Source: an uncultured Clostridia bacterium (GTDB lineage Bacteria > Bacillota > Clostridia > Christensenellales > Borkfalkiaceae). Taken from it: a stretch of 41,270 nt of DNA. Where the stretch lies: contig CANREQ010000004.1 of NCBI GenBank assembly GCA_947629695.1, positions 1 to 41,270 on the forward strand, read 5' to 3'. Below the pieces are notes generated by a model. That model saw nothing but the letters and a program-made list of their open reading frames with translations. It did not search any database and was not told the DNA's origin. The position numbers and the translations under genes were made by a program. Every line of letters begins with the position of its first letter. Position 1 is the stretch's first letter. Positions 1 to 13,458 of this stretch are shown here, piece after piece.

Positions 1-642
1 CCTTGTCAGACCTTCCATGTTGCGGGCAAGGCACAAAATCGCCATCACCTCGCTGGCGGCGGTTATCGAAAAACTTTCTTTGCGGCTGTAACTTTCGCAG
101 CCCTTCATGTTTCCCGCCTCGCAGGAAAGGGTTATATCTCGAAGGGCCCTGTCGTTCATATCCATACAGCGGTGGAAATACACGTCCTTGATCTTCAGCG
201 CGTTTCCGCGGAAAATGTGGTTATCTATCATCGCGCACAGCAAATTGTTGGCCGCCGTTATCGCGTGCAAGTCGCCCGTAAAGTGCAAATTTATATCCGC
301 CATGGGCACGACCTGCGCGTATCCGCCGCCCGCCGCGCCGCCTTTGATGCCGAACACGGGGCCCAAAGAGGGCTCCCTCAATGCAAGGCACACCTTTTTG
401 CCTATGCGTGAAAGCCCGTCGGCAAGGCCTATGGAGACTGTGGTTTTGCCCTCGCCGCTCGCCGTCGGGTTTATTGCGGTGACCAAAACGAGCTTGGACT
501 TTGGGGAATATTCGGCTATGTTTATCTTGGCTTTGTATTTTCCGTACAGCTCCAGCTCCTCTTCCGTGAGGGAGAGCTTTGCGGCTATCTCGCGAATATC
601 GCGCATTTTACAATTTTCGGCAATTTCTATGTCTGTCAGCAT
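1..642 (-). CDS. fhs: Formate--tetrahydrofolate ligase, N-terminal part (runs off the window)
   Basis: ATP-dependent ligation of formate to tetrahydrofolate, giving 10-formyl-THF for one-carbon metabolism in the cytoplasm. The frame is open through 214 codons to the window edge, so the track omits it. Visible family signatures are the nucleotide-binding loop [11 protein letters not shown] (about residues 55-65) and the Gly-rich block [16 protein letters not shown] followed by INLHFTGD. The family is about 550 residues, so roughly 60% is missing beyond base 1. The ATG at 642 has AAAGGT about 8 nt upstream. A TGT-extended TATAAT for this strand sits at 687-692, inside a perfect AT-rich palindrome. 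No damage is visible in the part present. Confidence 0.95.
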   Translation of the reverse strand, partial: MLTDIEIAENCKMRDIREIAAKLSLTEEELELYGKYKAKINIAEYSPKSKLVLVTAINPTASGEGKTTVSIGLADGLSRIGKKVCLALREPSLGPVFGIKGGAAGGGYAQVVPMADINLHFTGDLHAITAANNLLCAMIDNHIFRGNALKIKDVYFHRCMDMNDRALRDITLSCEAGNMKGCESYSRKESFSITAASEVMAILCLARNMEGLTR

Positions 643-670
643 TGTCAGATTACCTTTAAAAAATGTGAAT

Positions 671-693
671 TTATAATAGTAAGACTATTATAA
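671..693. promoter_or_regulatory. AT-rich perfect palindrome covering the fhs -10 region
   Basis: Two 10-nt arms, TTATAATAGT and ACTATTATAA, are exact reverse complements around a 3-nt AAG spacer. Each strand therefore carries a TATAAT, and the leftward one (687-692) is preceded by TGT as an extended -10. It could be an operator over the fhs promoter, or simply two back-to-back -10 elements. No clear -35 is seen for either strand, so the promoter role is an inference. Confidence 0.5.
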
Positions 694-805
694 CACAACA
701 AACGCGCAAAGTATAGAAAATTAAAGCACCTTTTTGAAAATTTATTTAGCGGAAAATTTATCCTGTTTATTTGGCGGCTTGCGCCATTTTTCGGGGTGTT
801 TTCGC

Positions 806-835
806 TTGACTTTGCCATTCCCGCGGGCATAAAAT
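806..835 (+). promoter_or_regulatory. Probable housekeeping promoter of glyQS
   Basis: TTGACT (806-811), an 18-nt spacer and TAAAAT (830-835) place the transcript start near 842. That leaves about 53 nt before the glyQS ATG, which is too short for a T-box leader. Confidence 0.7.
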
Positions 836-894
836 TATTACAATAACTTTTATGGGCGCATTATTGCCAAGTGCGCGCCGAAGGAGCGTTTTTT

Positions 895-2298
895 ATGGCT
901 GATAAGAAAAGAGCGGTTACTCAGGACAAGCTGGTGGCTCTGTGCAAAAACAGGGGATTTATCTTCCCCGGAAGCGAAATTTACGGCGGACTTGCAAACA
1001 CGTGGGATTACGGCCCCCTCGGAGTGGAGTTCAAGAACAACGTCAAGAGGGCTTGGTGGAAAAAATTCGTGCAGGAAAACACGTTGAATACGGGCCTCGA
1101 CTGCGCTATTTTGATGAACACCCGCACGTGGAAAGCGAGCGGGCACCTCGGCGGATTTTCCGACCCCTTGATGGACTGCAAGAGCTGTAAGACCCGCCAC
1201 CGCGCGGACAATTTGGTGGAAGCTTACTGCAAAAAACACGGACTTGACGTAAAAGTCGAGGCAATGGACAACGACGCGCTGGAAAAATTCATAACCGAAA
1301 AGGGCGTTGTCTGCCCCGTCTGCGGCAAGAGCGATTTCACTCCGATAAGAAAATTCAACCTGATGTTCAAGACTTTCCAGGGGGTCACCGAGGACAGCGT
1401 GAACACGGTATATCTGCGGCCCGAGACGGCGCAGGGGATATTCGTCAACTTCAAAAACGTACAGCGCGCGGCGAGGATGCGCGTGCCCTTCGGCATAGGC
1501 CAGATAGGCAAATCCTTCCGCAACGAGATAACGCCCGGAAACTTCATCTTCCGCGTCCGCGAGTTCGAGCAGATGGAGCTGGAGTTTTTCTGCAAACCGG
1601 GCACCGACCTCGAGTGGTTCAATTATTGGAAGAATTTCTGCAAGGATTTCCTTTTGTCTTTGGGCATGAAAGAGGAAAATTTAAGGCTTCGCGACCACTC
1701 CCCCGAGGAGCTGTGCTTCTACTCCAAGGCGACGACCGACTTCGAATACAACTTCGCGTTCGGCTGGGGAGAGCTTTGGGGCGTTGCGGACAGGACCGAT
1801 TACGACCTTACCCAGCACCAGAAAGAAAGCGGCGAGAGCATGGATTACATCGACCCTACGACAAACGAAAAATACGTGCCCTACGTCATCGAGCCCTCTT
1901 TGGGGGTTGAGAGAATGGTGCTTGCGTATCTGACCGACGCGTACGACGAGGAAGTTTTGGACGCGGAAAAGAACGACGTGCGCACGGTTTTACATCTGCA
2001 CCCCTTCCTCGCGCCCTACAAGGCGGCGATCCTGCCCCTTCAAAAGGGACTGTCCGAAAAGGCGGACGAAGTGTACAGGGCGCTTGCAAAGAAATTTTCC
2101 GTCACCTACGACGTTACGGGCTCTATAGGCAAGCGTTACCGCAGACAGGACGAGATAGGCACGCCGTTCTGCATAACGATAGACTTCGACACGCTTGAAA
2201 ACGACACCGTAACCGTGCGCGACAGGGACAGCATGGAGCAGATACGCCTGCCGATAAGCGAGCTTGAAAGTTATATCTCAAAGGCTTTGGAGTTTTGA
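895..2298 (+). CDS. glyQS: Glycyl-tRNA synthetase, alpha2 (single-chain) type
   Basis: Class II aminoacyl-tRNA synthetase charging tRNA-Gly. The protein is 467 residues, close to the usual ~460 for the homodimeric bacterial/archaeal type. Near the N-terminus it has [27 protein letters not shown] and CPVCGKSDF are Cys pairs typical of the inserted domain. Class II motifs are [12 protein letters not shown] (motif 2 region) and EPSLGVERM (motif 3), and the C-terminal anticodon-binding domain holds [22 protein letters not shown]. The track starts at GTG 871, but the ATG at 895 has AAGGAG (881-886) 8 nt upstream and begins [10 protein letters not shown], so it is preferred. The gene is monocistronic, with its own promoter and terminator. 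Confidence 0.97.
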   Translation: MADKKRAVTQDKLVALCKNRGFIFPGSEIYGGLANTWDYGPLGVEFKNNVKRAWWKKFVQENTLNTGLDCAILMNTRTWKASGHLGGFSDPLMDCKSCKTRHRADNLVEAYCKKHGLDVKVEAMDNDALEKFITEKGVVCPVCGKSDFTPIRKFNLMFKTFQGVTEDSVNTVYLRPETAQGIFVNFKNVQRAARMRVPFGIGQIGKSFRNEITPGNFIFRVREFEQMELEFFCKPGTDLEWFNYWKNFCKDFLLSLGMKEENLRLRDHSPEELCFYSKATTDFEYNFAFGWGELWGVADRTDYDLTQHQKESGESMDYIDPTTNEKYVPYVIEPSLGVERMVLAYLTDAYDEEVLDAEKNDVRTVLHLHPFLAPYKAAILPLQKGLSEKADEVYRALAKKFSVTYDVTGSIGKRYRRQDEIGTPFCITIDFDTLENDTVTVRDRDSMEQIRLPISELESYISKALEF

Positions 2299-2320
2299 TT
2301 TTATTTGATTTTATGCGAAA

Positions 2321-2352
2321 CGCGCCCGCCGTCACGGCGGGCGCGTCTTGTT
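2321..2352 (+). terminator. Rho-independent terminator of glyQS
   Basis: An 11-bp stem CGCGCCCGCCG/CGGCGGGCGCG with a TCA loop is followed by a T-rich stretch about 20 nt after the glyQS stop. Confidence 0.85.
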
Positions 2353-2400
2353 TTTCAAGCGGGCGCGCTTTTTTATTTTGAGGTTTGCCTTCCGCGCAAA

Positions 2401-3513
2401 TTATTCGTCATCGTCGGCCAACGCCGATTCGTCGGAGCTCCTTCTTCTGAATAAGGAGAAAAATCCGCCCTTTGCGGCAGAGGGTTCGGCGTTCTTCTTC
2501 ACCTTTCCCTCTTTGGCTAAATCGCCCTGAAGGTCGAGCTTTTCGCAGGGGTTGACGTCAACATATTTGCAATCCAACGCGTATTCGAACACGTTCTTCA
2601 TTATCCACTCGCAGATGTTGACGTCCTCTTCGGGAACGCCTTCGAAGAATTTTTCAACGGCGTGATAATCTACGGTCTTTATGTACTTATCCCCGAGGGC
2701 GGGCAGGAAATATTTATCCACGCAAGCGGATATGCGCTCGCCGTACCTTTTGGAGATCTTCTTGATATTTTTATCTATCTGCTGCTCGTCGATGTAAGAT
2801 TGGAGCCACTCCAAAATTACGAAGGAAAATCTCAGCTTTATCTTTGCGGGGGATATGAGCCATTTGACAAATCCGCCGAGGCCGCCGAAAAGGAGCGGGA
2901 ACGCCGAAAAAAGTATGGACATCACCGCAAATATTATGGCTATAGTATCCACTACCGCGCTGTGACTGTCCGAGGAGCCCTCCACCGCCGAAATGATCAG
3001 CGCGGTTATGCCTATCGCGAGGGAAGCGAGGCGGACGATCATCAAAATTATACTGCTCGCTTTTTTGCGCATCTTGTTCTTTGCGACCGATGTGCTGTTG
3101 CCCGAGGCAACGGTGACTATGACGAGGGCGGCCAGCGTCACGAGATATATGCCCATGCAGACGTAAAGCGCGACGTCGTAGCCCAGCGCGAGGTCCTTCC
3201 CTATCTTGCTGACGAGAAGGAAGGGCACGTACAGAAGGAAAAACACTATGGAGATCAGCGTGGTGATGAGGCTCATGCGGCGCTTGATCTGCGGCCAATT
3301 TTCGCGTATGGGCTTTATCCACGCATTGTAAATTTCCGCCGCCATGTTGCCGACGTTGCGCGCAGTATCGACCGCGCCCGTTATCGTCTTTATGAGCGAC
3401 TGTTTTTGCTTCCTTTCGGAGAATTCGATATGCTCCGTCTCCTCATCTTCGGGCGCAGCTACCGTTATCGCGCTTTCTTCCTCGGTCACTTTGTTTTTAT
3501 CCTTTTTTCTCAT
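2401..3513 (-). CDS. Membrane protein of unknown function with four TM segments
   Basis: The family is not recognised. The protein is about 370 residues: a charged N-terminal ~70 residues rich in Glu and Lys, four hydrophobic helices (roughly 80-102, 113-138, 152-178 and 188-215), and a ~150-residue soluble C-terminal part ending in an acidic DDDE tail after a basic FRRRS patch. The first ATG (3516) is only 2 nt from the AGGAGG, so the next ATG (3513, spacing 5) is preferred. The gene begins 10 nt after the ABC-F stop and is the last gene of the radical SAM / ABC-F operon. Nothing in the sequence ties it functionally to those two. Confidence 0.85.
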   Translation of the reverse strand: MRKKDKNKVTEEESAITVAAPEDEETEHIEFSERKQKQSLIKTITGAVDTARNVGNMAAEIYNAWIKPIRENWPQIKRRMSLITTLISIVFFLLYVPFLLVSKIGKDLALGYDVALYVCMGIYLVTLAALVIVTVASGNSTSVAKNKMRKKASSIILMIVRLASLAIGITALIISAVEGSSDSHSAVVDTIAIIFAVMSILFSAFPLLFGGLGGFVKWLISPAKIKLRFSFVILEWLQSYIDEQQIDKNIKKISKRYGERISACVDKYFLPALGDKYIKTVDYHAVEKFFEGVPEEDVNICEWIMKNVFEYALDCKYVDVNPCEKLDLQGDLAKEGKVKKNAEPSAAKGGFFSLFRRRSSDESALADDDE

Positions 3514-3523
3514 CATATCCTCC

Positions 3524-5419
3524 TCAGCCTATAATCTCGCCGTAGCGGGAATACAGCCTTTCGATATTTTCGCGCACGTCGCGCAATTTATCGGTAATTT
3601 CTTTGACTTTTTTGTAATCTGCGGTAACCAGCGGGTCGGCAAGCAGGCAATTGAGTGCGTTTTCTTCCTCTTCCGCGGCCGCTATACCGCTCTCCAACGC
3701 CTTTATCTCCGCCCTTCGCTTGGCCTCTTCCGCCCTCTCTTTACCGGAGCGGTAACTTCTCTCCCTCTCCTCTCTTTTAGCTATTCTTTCCGCCTGCTCT
3801 TCCCCGGCGCGCTTTATGGCAGCAAGCTCTTCTTTTTTCTTCCTGAAATCCTCATAGCCGCAATCGTATACGTTGAGCTTTTTGTCCTCTATTTCCACTA
3901 TCCTGCCGGCGACGGCGGAGATGAAATACCTGTCGTGGGAGACGAAAATCACGGTTCCGTCGAAGGCGCGCAAGGCCTCTTCCAGACTCTCGCGTGCGGG
4001 CAGATCGAGGTGGTTTGTAGGCTCGTCCAAAACGAGCACGTTGCCGCCCGCGTTCTCGAATACGCACAGCGCTAGCTTGGCCCTTTCCCCGCCGGATAGC
4101 GAGGATACTTTTTTGTCTATATCCCCCGCTTCAAGCCCGCACCTCGCGAGCGCGGCGCGCGCCTCTGTCTGGGAGAACGATATGTGCCTTCCCCACAGCT
4201 CTTCAAGCACGGTGTTGCCGGGGTCGAGGTTCGCCGTTTCCTGGTCGTAATAGGAAAACGCGACGTACCTTCCGAGTGCGATAAGCGGATTTTTGCCGCC
4301 TACTATCTCCCTCAAAAGGGTGGATTTTCCCGCCCCGTTTTCGCCGACGAGCGCGACCTTTTCACCCCGCCTGATTTTTAATTGACCCCCTACTATCAGC
4401 GATTTACCGCCTATTGAGAGGTTTAAATCATCTATTAAGATCACGGCCTCCGACGGCTGTTGGGAACAGGTGAATTTAAAGCGCGGGGGCGGCGGGGGCA
4501 GGAATGGCTTTTCTGCTTCGGGGAGTTTTTCAAGCTGTTTGACCCTGCTCTGCGCGCTCTTTGCCGTGGTGGCGCGGACAATGTTCTTATCTATATAAGT
4601 CTGAAGTTTTTCGACCTGCGCGACGTAGGATAAATACTCCTTTTGCGCGCGCTCGTAAGCCGCCCTTTTGAGCTCTTTGTACTTGGTGTAATTTCCCCTG
4701 TACAGCGTGAAGCGGCCGTTTTCGATTTCGGCGACGCTGCCCGCGATTTTATCGAGAAAAAACCTGTCGTGGGAGACGACAAAGAGCGCGCCCTTGTACG
4801 AGGAGAGAAAATCTTCCAGCCAAAAGAGCGTCTTTACGTCGAGGTGGTTGGTGGGCTCGTCCAGAATGAGCAAGTCGAAGTCTGATAAAAGCAGCCGCGC
4901 GAGCTTCAGCCGCGTCTTTTCCCCGCCCGACATACTGCTTATTTGCCGCCCGTAGAAGTCCGCAAAGCCCATGCCGTTGAGCACCGTCTTTATGCGCACG
5001 TCCACGTTGTAACAATCGTGCGAGGCGACGAATTTTTCAAGTGCTTCGATCTTGGCCGAAAGCGCGGAATATTCCCTGCCGCCGTACTCGCACTCCGAAA
5101 GTTTTTGCGAGAGGCCGGCAAGCTTTTCCACCGCCTCGATCTCGCGGGAGAATACGCGCCGCATTTCCCCGTAGACCGTGTTCTCGCTTTCGTAGCCGCC
5201 GTTTTGCTCCAGATAGCCTATCTTTAATCCGTTTTTGCGGAAAAGGGTGCCCGCATCCGGGGAAAGTTCCCCCGTCATGAGCTTTATAAGCGTCGTCTTG
5301 CCCGCGCCGTTTTCGCCGACGAGGCCAATTCTGTCGCCCTCGTTTATCTCGAACGCGACGCCCGTAAATATTGAGTTGCCGTCGTAGGAAAACGCCACGT
5401 TATCGGCAGAGAGTATCAT
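3524..5419 (-). CDS. ABC-F family ATPase (ribosome-associated, duplicated ABC domains)
   Basis: Soluble tandem ABC protein of 631 residues with no TM helices. Domain 1 has Walker A GENGAGKTT (about 35-43), signature SSMSGGEK and LILDEPTNHLD. An Arg/Lys-rich linker follows with YTKYKELKRAAYERAQ, the usual position of the ABC-F P-site tRNA-interaction motif. Domain 2 has GENGAGKST, SSLSGGER and LVLDEPTNHLD. The C-terminus is a charged coiled coil (about 540-625). Known ABC-F proteins bind the ribosomal E site and rescue stalled ribosomes or give antibiotic protection. This one cannot be assigned to a resistance subgroup by eye; a YdiF/Uup-like housekeeping role is plausible. The ATG lies 3 nt after the stop of the radical SAM gene and lacks a clear SD, so it is probably translationally coupled. 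Confidence 0.95.
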   Translation of the reverse strand: MILSADNVAFSYDGNSIFTGVAFEINEGDRIGLVGENGAGKTTLIKLMTGELSPDAGTLFRKNGLKIGYLEQNGGYESENTVYGEMRRVFSREIEAVEKLAGLSQKLSECEYGGREYSALSAKIEALEKFVASHDCYNVDVRIKTVLNGMGFADFYGRQISSMSGGEKTRLKLARLLLSDFDLLILDEPTNHLDVKTLFWLEDFLSSYKGALFVVSHDRFFLDKIAGSVAEIENGRFTLYRGNYTKYKELKRAAYERAQKEYLSYVAQVEKLQTYIDKNIVRATTAKSAQSRVKQLEKLPEAEKPFLPPPPPRFKFTCSQQPSEAVILIDDLNLSIGGKSLIVGGQLKIRRGEKVALVGENGAGKSTLLREIVGGKNPLIALGRYVAFSYYDQETANLDPGNTVLEELWGRHISFSQTEARAALARCGLEAGDIDKKVSSLSGGERAKLALCVFENAGGNVLVLDEPTNHLDLPARESLEEALRAFDGTVIFVSHDRYFISAVAGRIVEIEDKKLNVYDCGYEDFRKKKEELAAIKRAGEEQAERIAKREERERSYRSGKERAEEAKRRAEIKALESGIAAAEEEENALNCLLADPLVTADYKKVKEITDKLRDVRENIERLYSRYGEIIG

Positions 5420-5422
5420 AAT

Positions 5423-6274
5423 TCAAAAATCCCATTCGGGTATGTATTGCCCGTCCGCGCTCGATCTGTCCTGCAAAAACACGTTGGTGAGGCCGCACCT
5501 TTCCACAGCGGATAGCACGCTTTTGTATTCCCTGTCGGTAATTTTACGCGACAGCTCCGGGAAGCGGGAAATATCCCCGCAGGGCGTGTATTGGCTCATG
5601 AGCGAAAAGTATACGCTTTTGGGGAGAGTCGCCACAAACTCCGCCACTTTCACGCTGTCGTATGCGGCGAGCGGAAGTATCAGGTGGCGCACTATACAGC
5701 CGGAGAGCATCTTGCCGTCCTTATCGAATTTCGCCTCTTTTTGCGCCATGTGCCCGACGGCTTCAAAGGCGACGGCAGGATAATCCTTTCTGCCCGTGTA
5801 CCTTTCGGCAAGATAGGGGTCGGCAAACTTCAGATCGGGCAGATATATGTCCGTAAAAGTGTCGGCGAGGAGGAGATTTTCCTCCGTCTCGTAGCCGTGG
5901 GTGTTGTAAACTATGGGAATCGCGGGCTTGTACAGCGCGAAGGCCTGCGCGATTTTATCGGTATAGTGCGTGGGCGTGACGAGGTTTATGTTGTCCGCGC
6001 CCATATCTTCCAGCCGCTTGAAAATATCCGCGAGCTCCCGCACGGAAATTTCCTTGCCGCGGAGGGAACGCGAAAGCTCGAAATTCTGGCAGAAAACGCA
6101 TTTTAAAGAGCATCCGCAGAAAAAGACGCAACCGCTGCCCTTCGAAAAGGATATAGGCGGCTCCTCGAATGGGTGGAGATAATATTTGGCTATTTTCAGC
6201 CCCTTTACCCCGCACCTGCCGACATTTTTCCGTCTGTCCGCCCCGCACGCTACGGGGCACAGTTTACACTCCAT
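5423..6274 (-). CDS. PflX-type radical SAM protein (COG1313-like)
   Basis: The 283-residue protein has the radical SAM cluster motif CSLKCVFC (C-x3-C-x2-C) near residues 54-61. An N-terminal set of further Cys residues (MECKLCPVACG, GRCG) is typical of the PflX-like group. These resemble pyruvate formate-lyase activating enzyme, but their substrate is not established, so no specific reaction is claimed. It is the first gene of a three-gene leftward operon. There is no SD before the ATG. Instead TTTACA, a 17-nt spacer and TAAAAT end 6 nt before the ATG, which predicts a leaderless transcript. No start inside the ORF would fit better, because the conserved Cys-rich N-terminus begins at this Met. 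Confidence 0.9.
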   Translation of the reverse strand: MECKLCPVACGADRRKNVGRCGVKGLKIAKYYLHPFEEPPISFSKGSGCVFFCGCSLKCVFCQNFELSRSLRGKEISVRELADIFKRLEDMGADNINLVTPTHYTDKIAQAFALYKPAIPIVYNTHGYETEENLLLADTFTDIYLPDLKFADPYLAERYTGRKDYPAVAFEAVGHMAQKEAKFDKDGKMLSGCIVRHLILPLAAYDSVKVAEFVATLPKSVYFSLMSQYTPCGDISRFPELSRKITDREYKSVLSAVERCGLTNVFLQDRSSADGQYIPEWDF

Positions 6275-6280
6275 ACAGCT

Positions 6281-6309
6281 ATTTTATCACACCTCATAAA
6301 TTTTGTAAA
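6281..6309 (-). promoter_or_regulatory. Promoter abutting the PflX-like start codon (leaderless layout)
   Basis: On the minus strand, TTTACA (6309-6304), a 17-nt spacer and TAAAAT (6286-6281) are followed by 6 nt and then the ATG at 6274. The predicted transcript start falls on or next to the start codon. Confidence 0.7.
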
Positions 6310-6324
6310 CCATATCGCATTTAT

Positions 6325-6353
6325 TTGACACGCGCCATTTTTGATTATATAAT
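6325..6353 (+). promoter_or_regulatory. Consensus promoter of the metK riboswitch leader
   Basis: TTGACA (6325-6330), exactly 17 nt, then TATAAT (6348-6353): a full match to both housekeeping hexamers. The predicted start near 6360 is where the S-box fold begins. The divergent PflX-like promoter lies immediately to the left. Confidence 0.9.
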
Positions 6354-6359
6354 GAAATC

Positions 6360-6468
6360 ACAACCTATAGAGAGTGTGCGAGAGAACGGCTCTGCGACCA
6401 CACAGCAACCTGCCAAGCAAGGTGCTAAGACCGAACCGATGGGTAAAATAACTTTGAAATATCCCGTT
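6360..6468 (+). promoter_or_regulatory. SAM riboswitch (S-box / SAM-I clan, compact form) upstream of metK
   Basis: Core S-box blocks are present: AGAG, CAGCAACC and AAGGTGCTAA. P1 can form between ACCTAT (6363-6368) and ATGGGT (6439-6444). P2 forms between GTGTG and CACAC, interrupted by a kink-turn (CGA opposite TGC-GA), and is capped by AGAG/CTCT with loop AACGG. P3 is TGC-CAA-GCA. No separate P4 is obvious, since the stretch that would form it is used in P1, which recalls the SAM-I/IV group. Loop AACGG (6385-6389) can pair with CCGTT (6464-6468), inside the 5' arm of the following terminator. metK, which makes SAM, follows about 150 nt downstream, so feedback control by SAM is the likely role. 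The S-box assignment is strong; the subclass is an inference. Confidence 0.88.
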
Positions 6469-6492
6469 CGGCGAGGCCGTGCGGGTTTTTTT
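6463..6492 (+). terminator. Riboswitch expression-platform terminator
   Basis: CCCG-TT-CGGC pairs with GCCG-TG-CGGG around a GAG loop, followed by seven T residues (6486-6492). Its 5' arm contains the CCGTT that can pair with the riboswitch loop, giving a means of switching. Confidence 0.85.
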
Positions 6493-6623
6493 AAGCCGAT
6501 TTTTATTATCCCACCCGCCTTTTAAAGTCTTTTAGGCGCGCCCGTGGATATTATAAAACGGTTTGGGGTTATTCACAATAATTTATAATAAAATTTCAGG
6601 AAAAAATCAGGAAGTGTGAGATC

Positions 6624-7793
6624 ATGAAGACATTTTTCACAAGCGAAAGCGTGACCGAGGGTCACCCCGACAAACTGTGCGACAACGTTTCCGACGCGAT
6701 AGTTGACGCGATACTTTCCGCCGACCCCATGGCGAGGTGCGCCGTGGAGTGTTGCGCCGCCTACGACAGGCTTCTTATTATGGGCGAGGTTACCTCCAAA
6801 GCGGGGGTGGATTACGAGAGCATCGCGCGCAAGACCATAAAGGACATAGGATATACGTTCGGCGGGTTCTCCTACGACAACTGCCGCGTGGACGTCGCCA
6901 TTCACGAGCAGAGCGCGGACATCGCGATGGGCGTGGACGGCTCTTTGGAGCAAAGGGACGGCGACAGGCAGGAAGAAAGCGGGCTGGGCGCGGGCGACCA
7001 GGGAATGATGTTCGGCTATGCCTGCAAGGAGACGGAAGAGCTTATGCCCCTCCCCATCTCGCTTGCGCACAAACTCGCAAAAAAGCTGACGCAGGTAAGG
7101 AAATCAAAACAGCTCCCCTATCTGAGGCCGGACGGAAAGACGCAGGTGACGGTTGAGTACGACGACGGAATACCCCGCCGCATAGACGCGGTCGTATTAT
7201 CCGCCCAGCACGACGAGAGCGTTTCGCAGGAAAAATTAAAAGCCGACCTGCTCGAGCACGTCATTAAAGCCACTTTGCCCAATGAACTTCTCGACGAAAA
7301 GACCAAGTATTTCATCAATCCAACGGGGAGATTCGAGATAGGCGGCCCCGAGGGAGACAGCGGGCTGACGGGGCGCAAGATAATCGTCGATACTTACGGC
7401 GGCGCGTGCGCCCACGGGGGCGGCGCGTTTTCCGGCAAGGACCCCACGAAAGTTGACCGCTCGGCGGCGTATATGGCGAGATATATCTGCAAAAACATAG
7501 TTGCGGCGGGGCTGTGCTCCAAAATAGAATTGCAGGTTTCATATGCGATTGGCGTATCCACTCCCGTCTCCGTTTTCGTGGATACTTTCGGCACGGGAAA
7601 GCTGAACGACGGGGAAATAGCCGACATAATCAAAAGAGAATTCGATTTGCGGCCGTATGCGATAATCCGCACCCTCGGCCTGCGCAGACCCATATATTTG
7701 CAGACGGCGGCTTACGGGCATTTCGGAAAAGAGGGGCTCCCCTGGGAGAAATGCGACAGGGCGGAAGAACTTGTAAAATATCTGAAGAAATGA
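6624..7793 (+). CDS. metK: S-adenosylmethionine synthetase
   Basis: Makes SAM from methionine and ATP in the cytoplasm. At 389 residues it has normal family length. Diagnostic motifs are [15 protein letters not shown] at the N-terminus, [12 protein letters not shown] (about 113-124) and the P-loop-like [16 protein letters not shown] (about 262-277). The ATG has AGGAAG 9 nt upstream. The gene lies behind an S-box riboswitch with an intrinsic terminator, so it should be repressed when SAM is plentiful. A further TATAAT at 6584-6589 lacks a good -35, so a second promoter is uncertain. The stop overlaps the comF start (ATGA). Confidence 0.98.
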   Translation: MKTFFTSESVTEGHPDKLCDNVSDAIVDAILSADPMARCAVECCAAYDRLLIMGEVTSKAGVDYESIARKTIKDIGYTFGGFSYDNCRVDVAIHEQSADIAMGVDGSLEQRDGDRQEESGLGAGDQGMMFGYACKETEELMPLPISLAHKLAKKLTQVRKSKQLPYLRPDGKTQVTVEYDDGIPRRIDAVVLSAQHDESVSQEKLKADLLEHVIKATLPNELLDEKTKYFINPTGRFEIGGPEGDSGLTGRKIIVDTYGGACAHGGGAFSGKDPTKVDRSAAYMARYICKNIVAAGLCSKIELQVSYAIGVSTPVSVFVDTFGTGKLNDGEIADIIKREFDLRPYAIIRTLGLRRPIYLQTAAYGHFGKEGLPWEKCDRAEELVKYLKK

Positions 7794-8518
7794 AATTTAT
7801 AAAGTGGATCGGCGGGGGATTGTTCCCCGAAAATTACACATGCGGGCTGTGCGGAAGGGAAATTTTCGGACAAAAGGGGCTGTGCGCGAAGTGCGCCGCA
7901 AAAGTTACGATGAACGACGGCGCGACCTGTCCCGTCTGCGGCAGAAAGACGGCGACGGATTCGCTGTGCCTCGAGTGCAAGCAAAACGCGCCCGTGTTCG
8001 CCAAAGCCGTTTCCGCGATAGTGTATAAAGAGGGCGGCACGCGGCTAATTTACAAATTCAAGCGCGGCGGGGCGCATTTAAAGGATTATTTTGCCGACTT
8101 GCTCTCCGGCAAGTGCGCGCAATTTTCCGACGCGGACGGCATATGCTTTGTGCCGATGTCGCCCAAGGACAAGCTGAAGCGGGGCTATAACCAATCCGAA
8201 CTGTTGGCGCGTGCGCTTTCCGAAAGGCTTAACATTCCCGTTTTGGAGGGCGCGCTGAAAAAGGTCAAAAAGACGGCGCAACAAAAACGCCTCACACGGC
8301 AGGAGCGCGCCGAAAATCTGCGCGCGGCTTTTAAGGCGGACAGGGAAGTTGTCAAGGGCAAGACGCTTATACTTACAGACGACGTGATGACGACGGGGAC
8401 TACGGCGGAAGTTATCTGCACGGAGCTCAAAAAGCGGGGTGCGGAAAAGATTTATTTTGTGACGGCGGCCTCGGTGGAATATATCCCGCCGCTCGCTTTC
8501 AATCCTATTATGGCTTAG
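7790..8518 (+). CDS. comF: ComF-family phosphoribosyltransferase-like protein
   Basis: The 242-residue protein has two N-terminal Cys pairs forming a zinc ribbon (CGLCG, CAKC, CPVCG, CLEC; about residues 15-65) and a C-terminal type I PRTase fold with the PRPP-loop motif [13 protein letters not shown]. ComF proteins support DNA uptake in competent bacteria, but many non-competent species carry one, and the substrate is not known. The ORF track starts far upstream inside metK. The ATG at 7790 overlaps the metK TGA as ATGA and gives the usual ComF N-terminus, so coupling to metK and shared riboswitch control are likely. Confidence 0.92.
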   Translation: MKFIKWIGGGLFPENYTCGLCGREIFGQKGLCAKCAAKVTMNDGATCPVCGRKTATDSLCLECKQNAPVFAKAVSAIVYKEGGTRLIYKFKRGGAHLKDYFADLLSGKCAQFSDADGICFVPMSPKDKLKRGYNQSELLARALSERLNIPVLEGALKKVKKTAQQKRLTRQERAENLRAAFKADREVVKGKTLILTDDVMTTGTTAEVICTELKKRGAEKIYFVTAASVEYIPPLAFNPIMA

Positions 8519-8551
8519 TGAATTTTCTTATGAATTTTTTGCAAAACGCGC

Positions 8552-8592
8552 GGGGCACGGCGATTATCGCCGCGCCCCTTTAATTTATTTTA
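8552..8592 (+). terminator. Terminator of the metK-comF operon
   Basis: GGGGC-A-CGGCGA and TCGCCG-C-GCCCC form a long hairpin with a TTA loop, followed by TTTAATTTATTTT. It lies between convergent comF and ligA. The leftward side lacks a comparable T tract. Confidence 0.8.
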
Positions 8593-8624
8593 TTGCCAAA
8601 CGCCGCTTATTTTTCCGTCGCATT

Positions 8625-12948
<4,324 letters not shown>

Positions 12949-12976
12949 ACCGTGACCGTAACTTGCCTTTTGTATA

Positions 12977-13005
12977 ATTATATCACGGCGAACCTGTTTA
13001 TGCAA
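12977..13005 (-). promoter_or_regulatory. Promoter of pcrA-ligA
   Basis: On the minus strand, TTGCAT (13005-13000), a 17-nt spacer and TATAAT (12982-12977) place the transcript start about 20 nt before the pcrA ATG. This helps to exclude the upstream TTG start. Confidence 0.65.
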
Positions 13006-13014
13006 GAAAATGAG

Positions 13015-13392
13015 TTATATGCCGCTGTCTTTTTCCTTCCTGTATTTTTCCAGCGCGGCGAGATATTTGGCGGAAAGCTCCATGGTGTAACGCTGTCTTT
13101 CCTCGTAGTTGAGCGTGGCGAAGTACTGCTTGTCGGTCAATCTGCCGATAGCGTCGGAAACTTCCCCGTACTCGTCGAGGAGGGCTTTGACTTTGAGGTA
13201 GAAATCGTCGTACACCTCGCCCTTTATGGAGCTTTTGACCTTGGCGTACAGATCGCTTTTCACCTTGCCCGCGTTCCTGCCGCGCTTTTGCGCATCGGCC
13301 GTGACCGCCGCTATATCGCTTTGGCACTTGCTCCAAAAATCCGTTCTCAGCCTTTGTTTTGCCTGTTTTGCCGCAGATTTCAAACTGTTCAT
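13015..13392 (-). CDS. Small charged protein of unknown function
   Basis: A 125-residue, Lys/Glu-rich, probably helical protein with no TM segment, signal peptide or recognised motif. The track uses a GTG at 13401, but the ATG at 13392 (MNSLKSAAKQ) has GGTGGAG just upstream and is preferred, although the 3-nt spacing is tight. It sits between rpsU and pcrA on the same strand, and the rpsU terminator lies in between, so it may have its own weak promoter. No function is proposed. Confidence 0.7.
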   Translation of the reverse strand: MNSLKSAAKQAKQRLRTDFWSKCQSDIAAVTADAQKRGRNAGKVKSDLYAKVKSSIKGEVYDDFYLKVKALLDEYGEVSDAIGRLTDKQYFATLNYEERQRYTMELSAKYLAALEKYRKEKDSGI

Positions 13393-13458
13393 AAACTCCA
13401 CCCGTACGCTTTGCGCTCCTGTTACAAAATACGCGCTTTTACGACTTATTTTATAATG

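Noticed and set aside
107-676. 189-codon plus ORF at the window start
   Set aside because: The opposite strand reads as fhs with conserved motifs, so this is a shadow.
645-830. 61-codon minus ORF between fhs and glyQS
   Set aside because: It covers the fhs promoter palindrome and the glyQS promoter and has no SD or recognisable motif.
842-894. T-box leader for glyQS
   Set aside because: The predicted leader is only ~53 nt, with no T-box core sequence.
2662-3534. 290-codon plus-strand ORF rich in Arg/Tyr
   Set aside because: Antisense shadow of the four-TM membrane protein gene, with no SD and unlikely composition.
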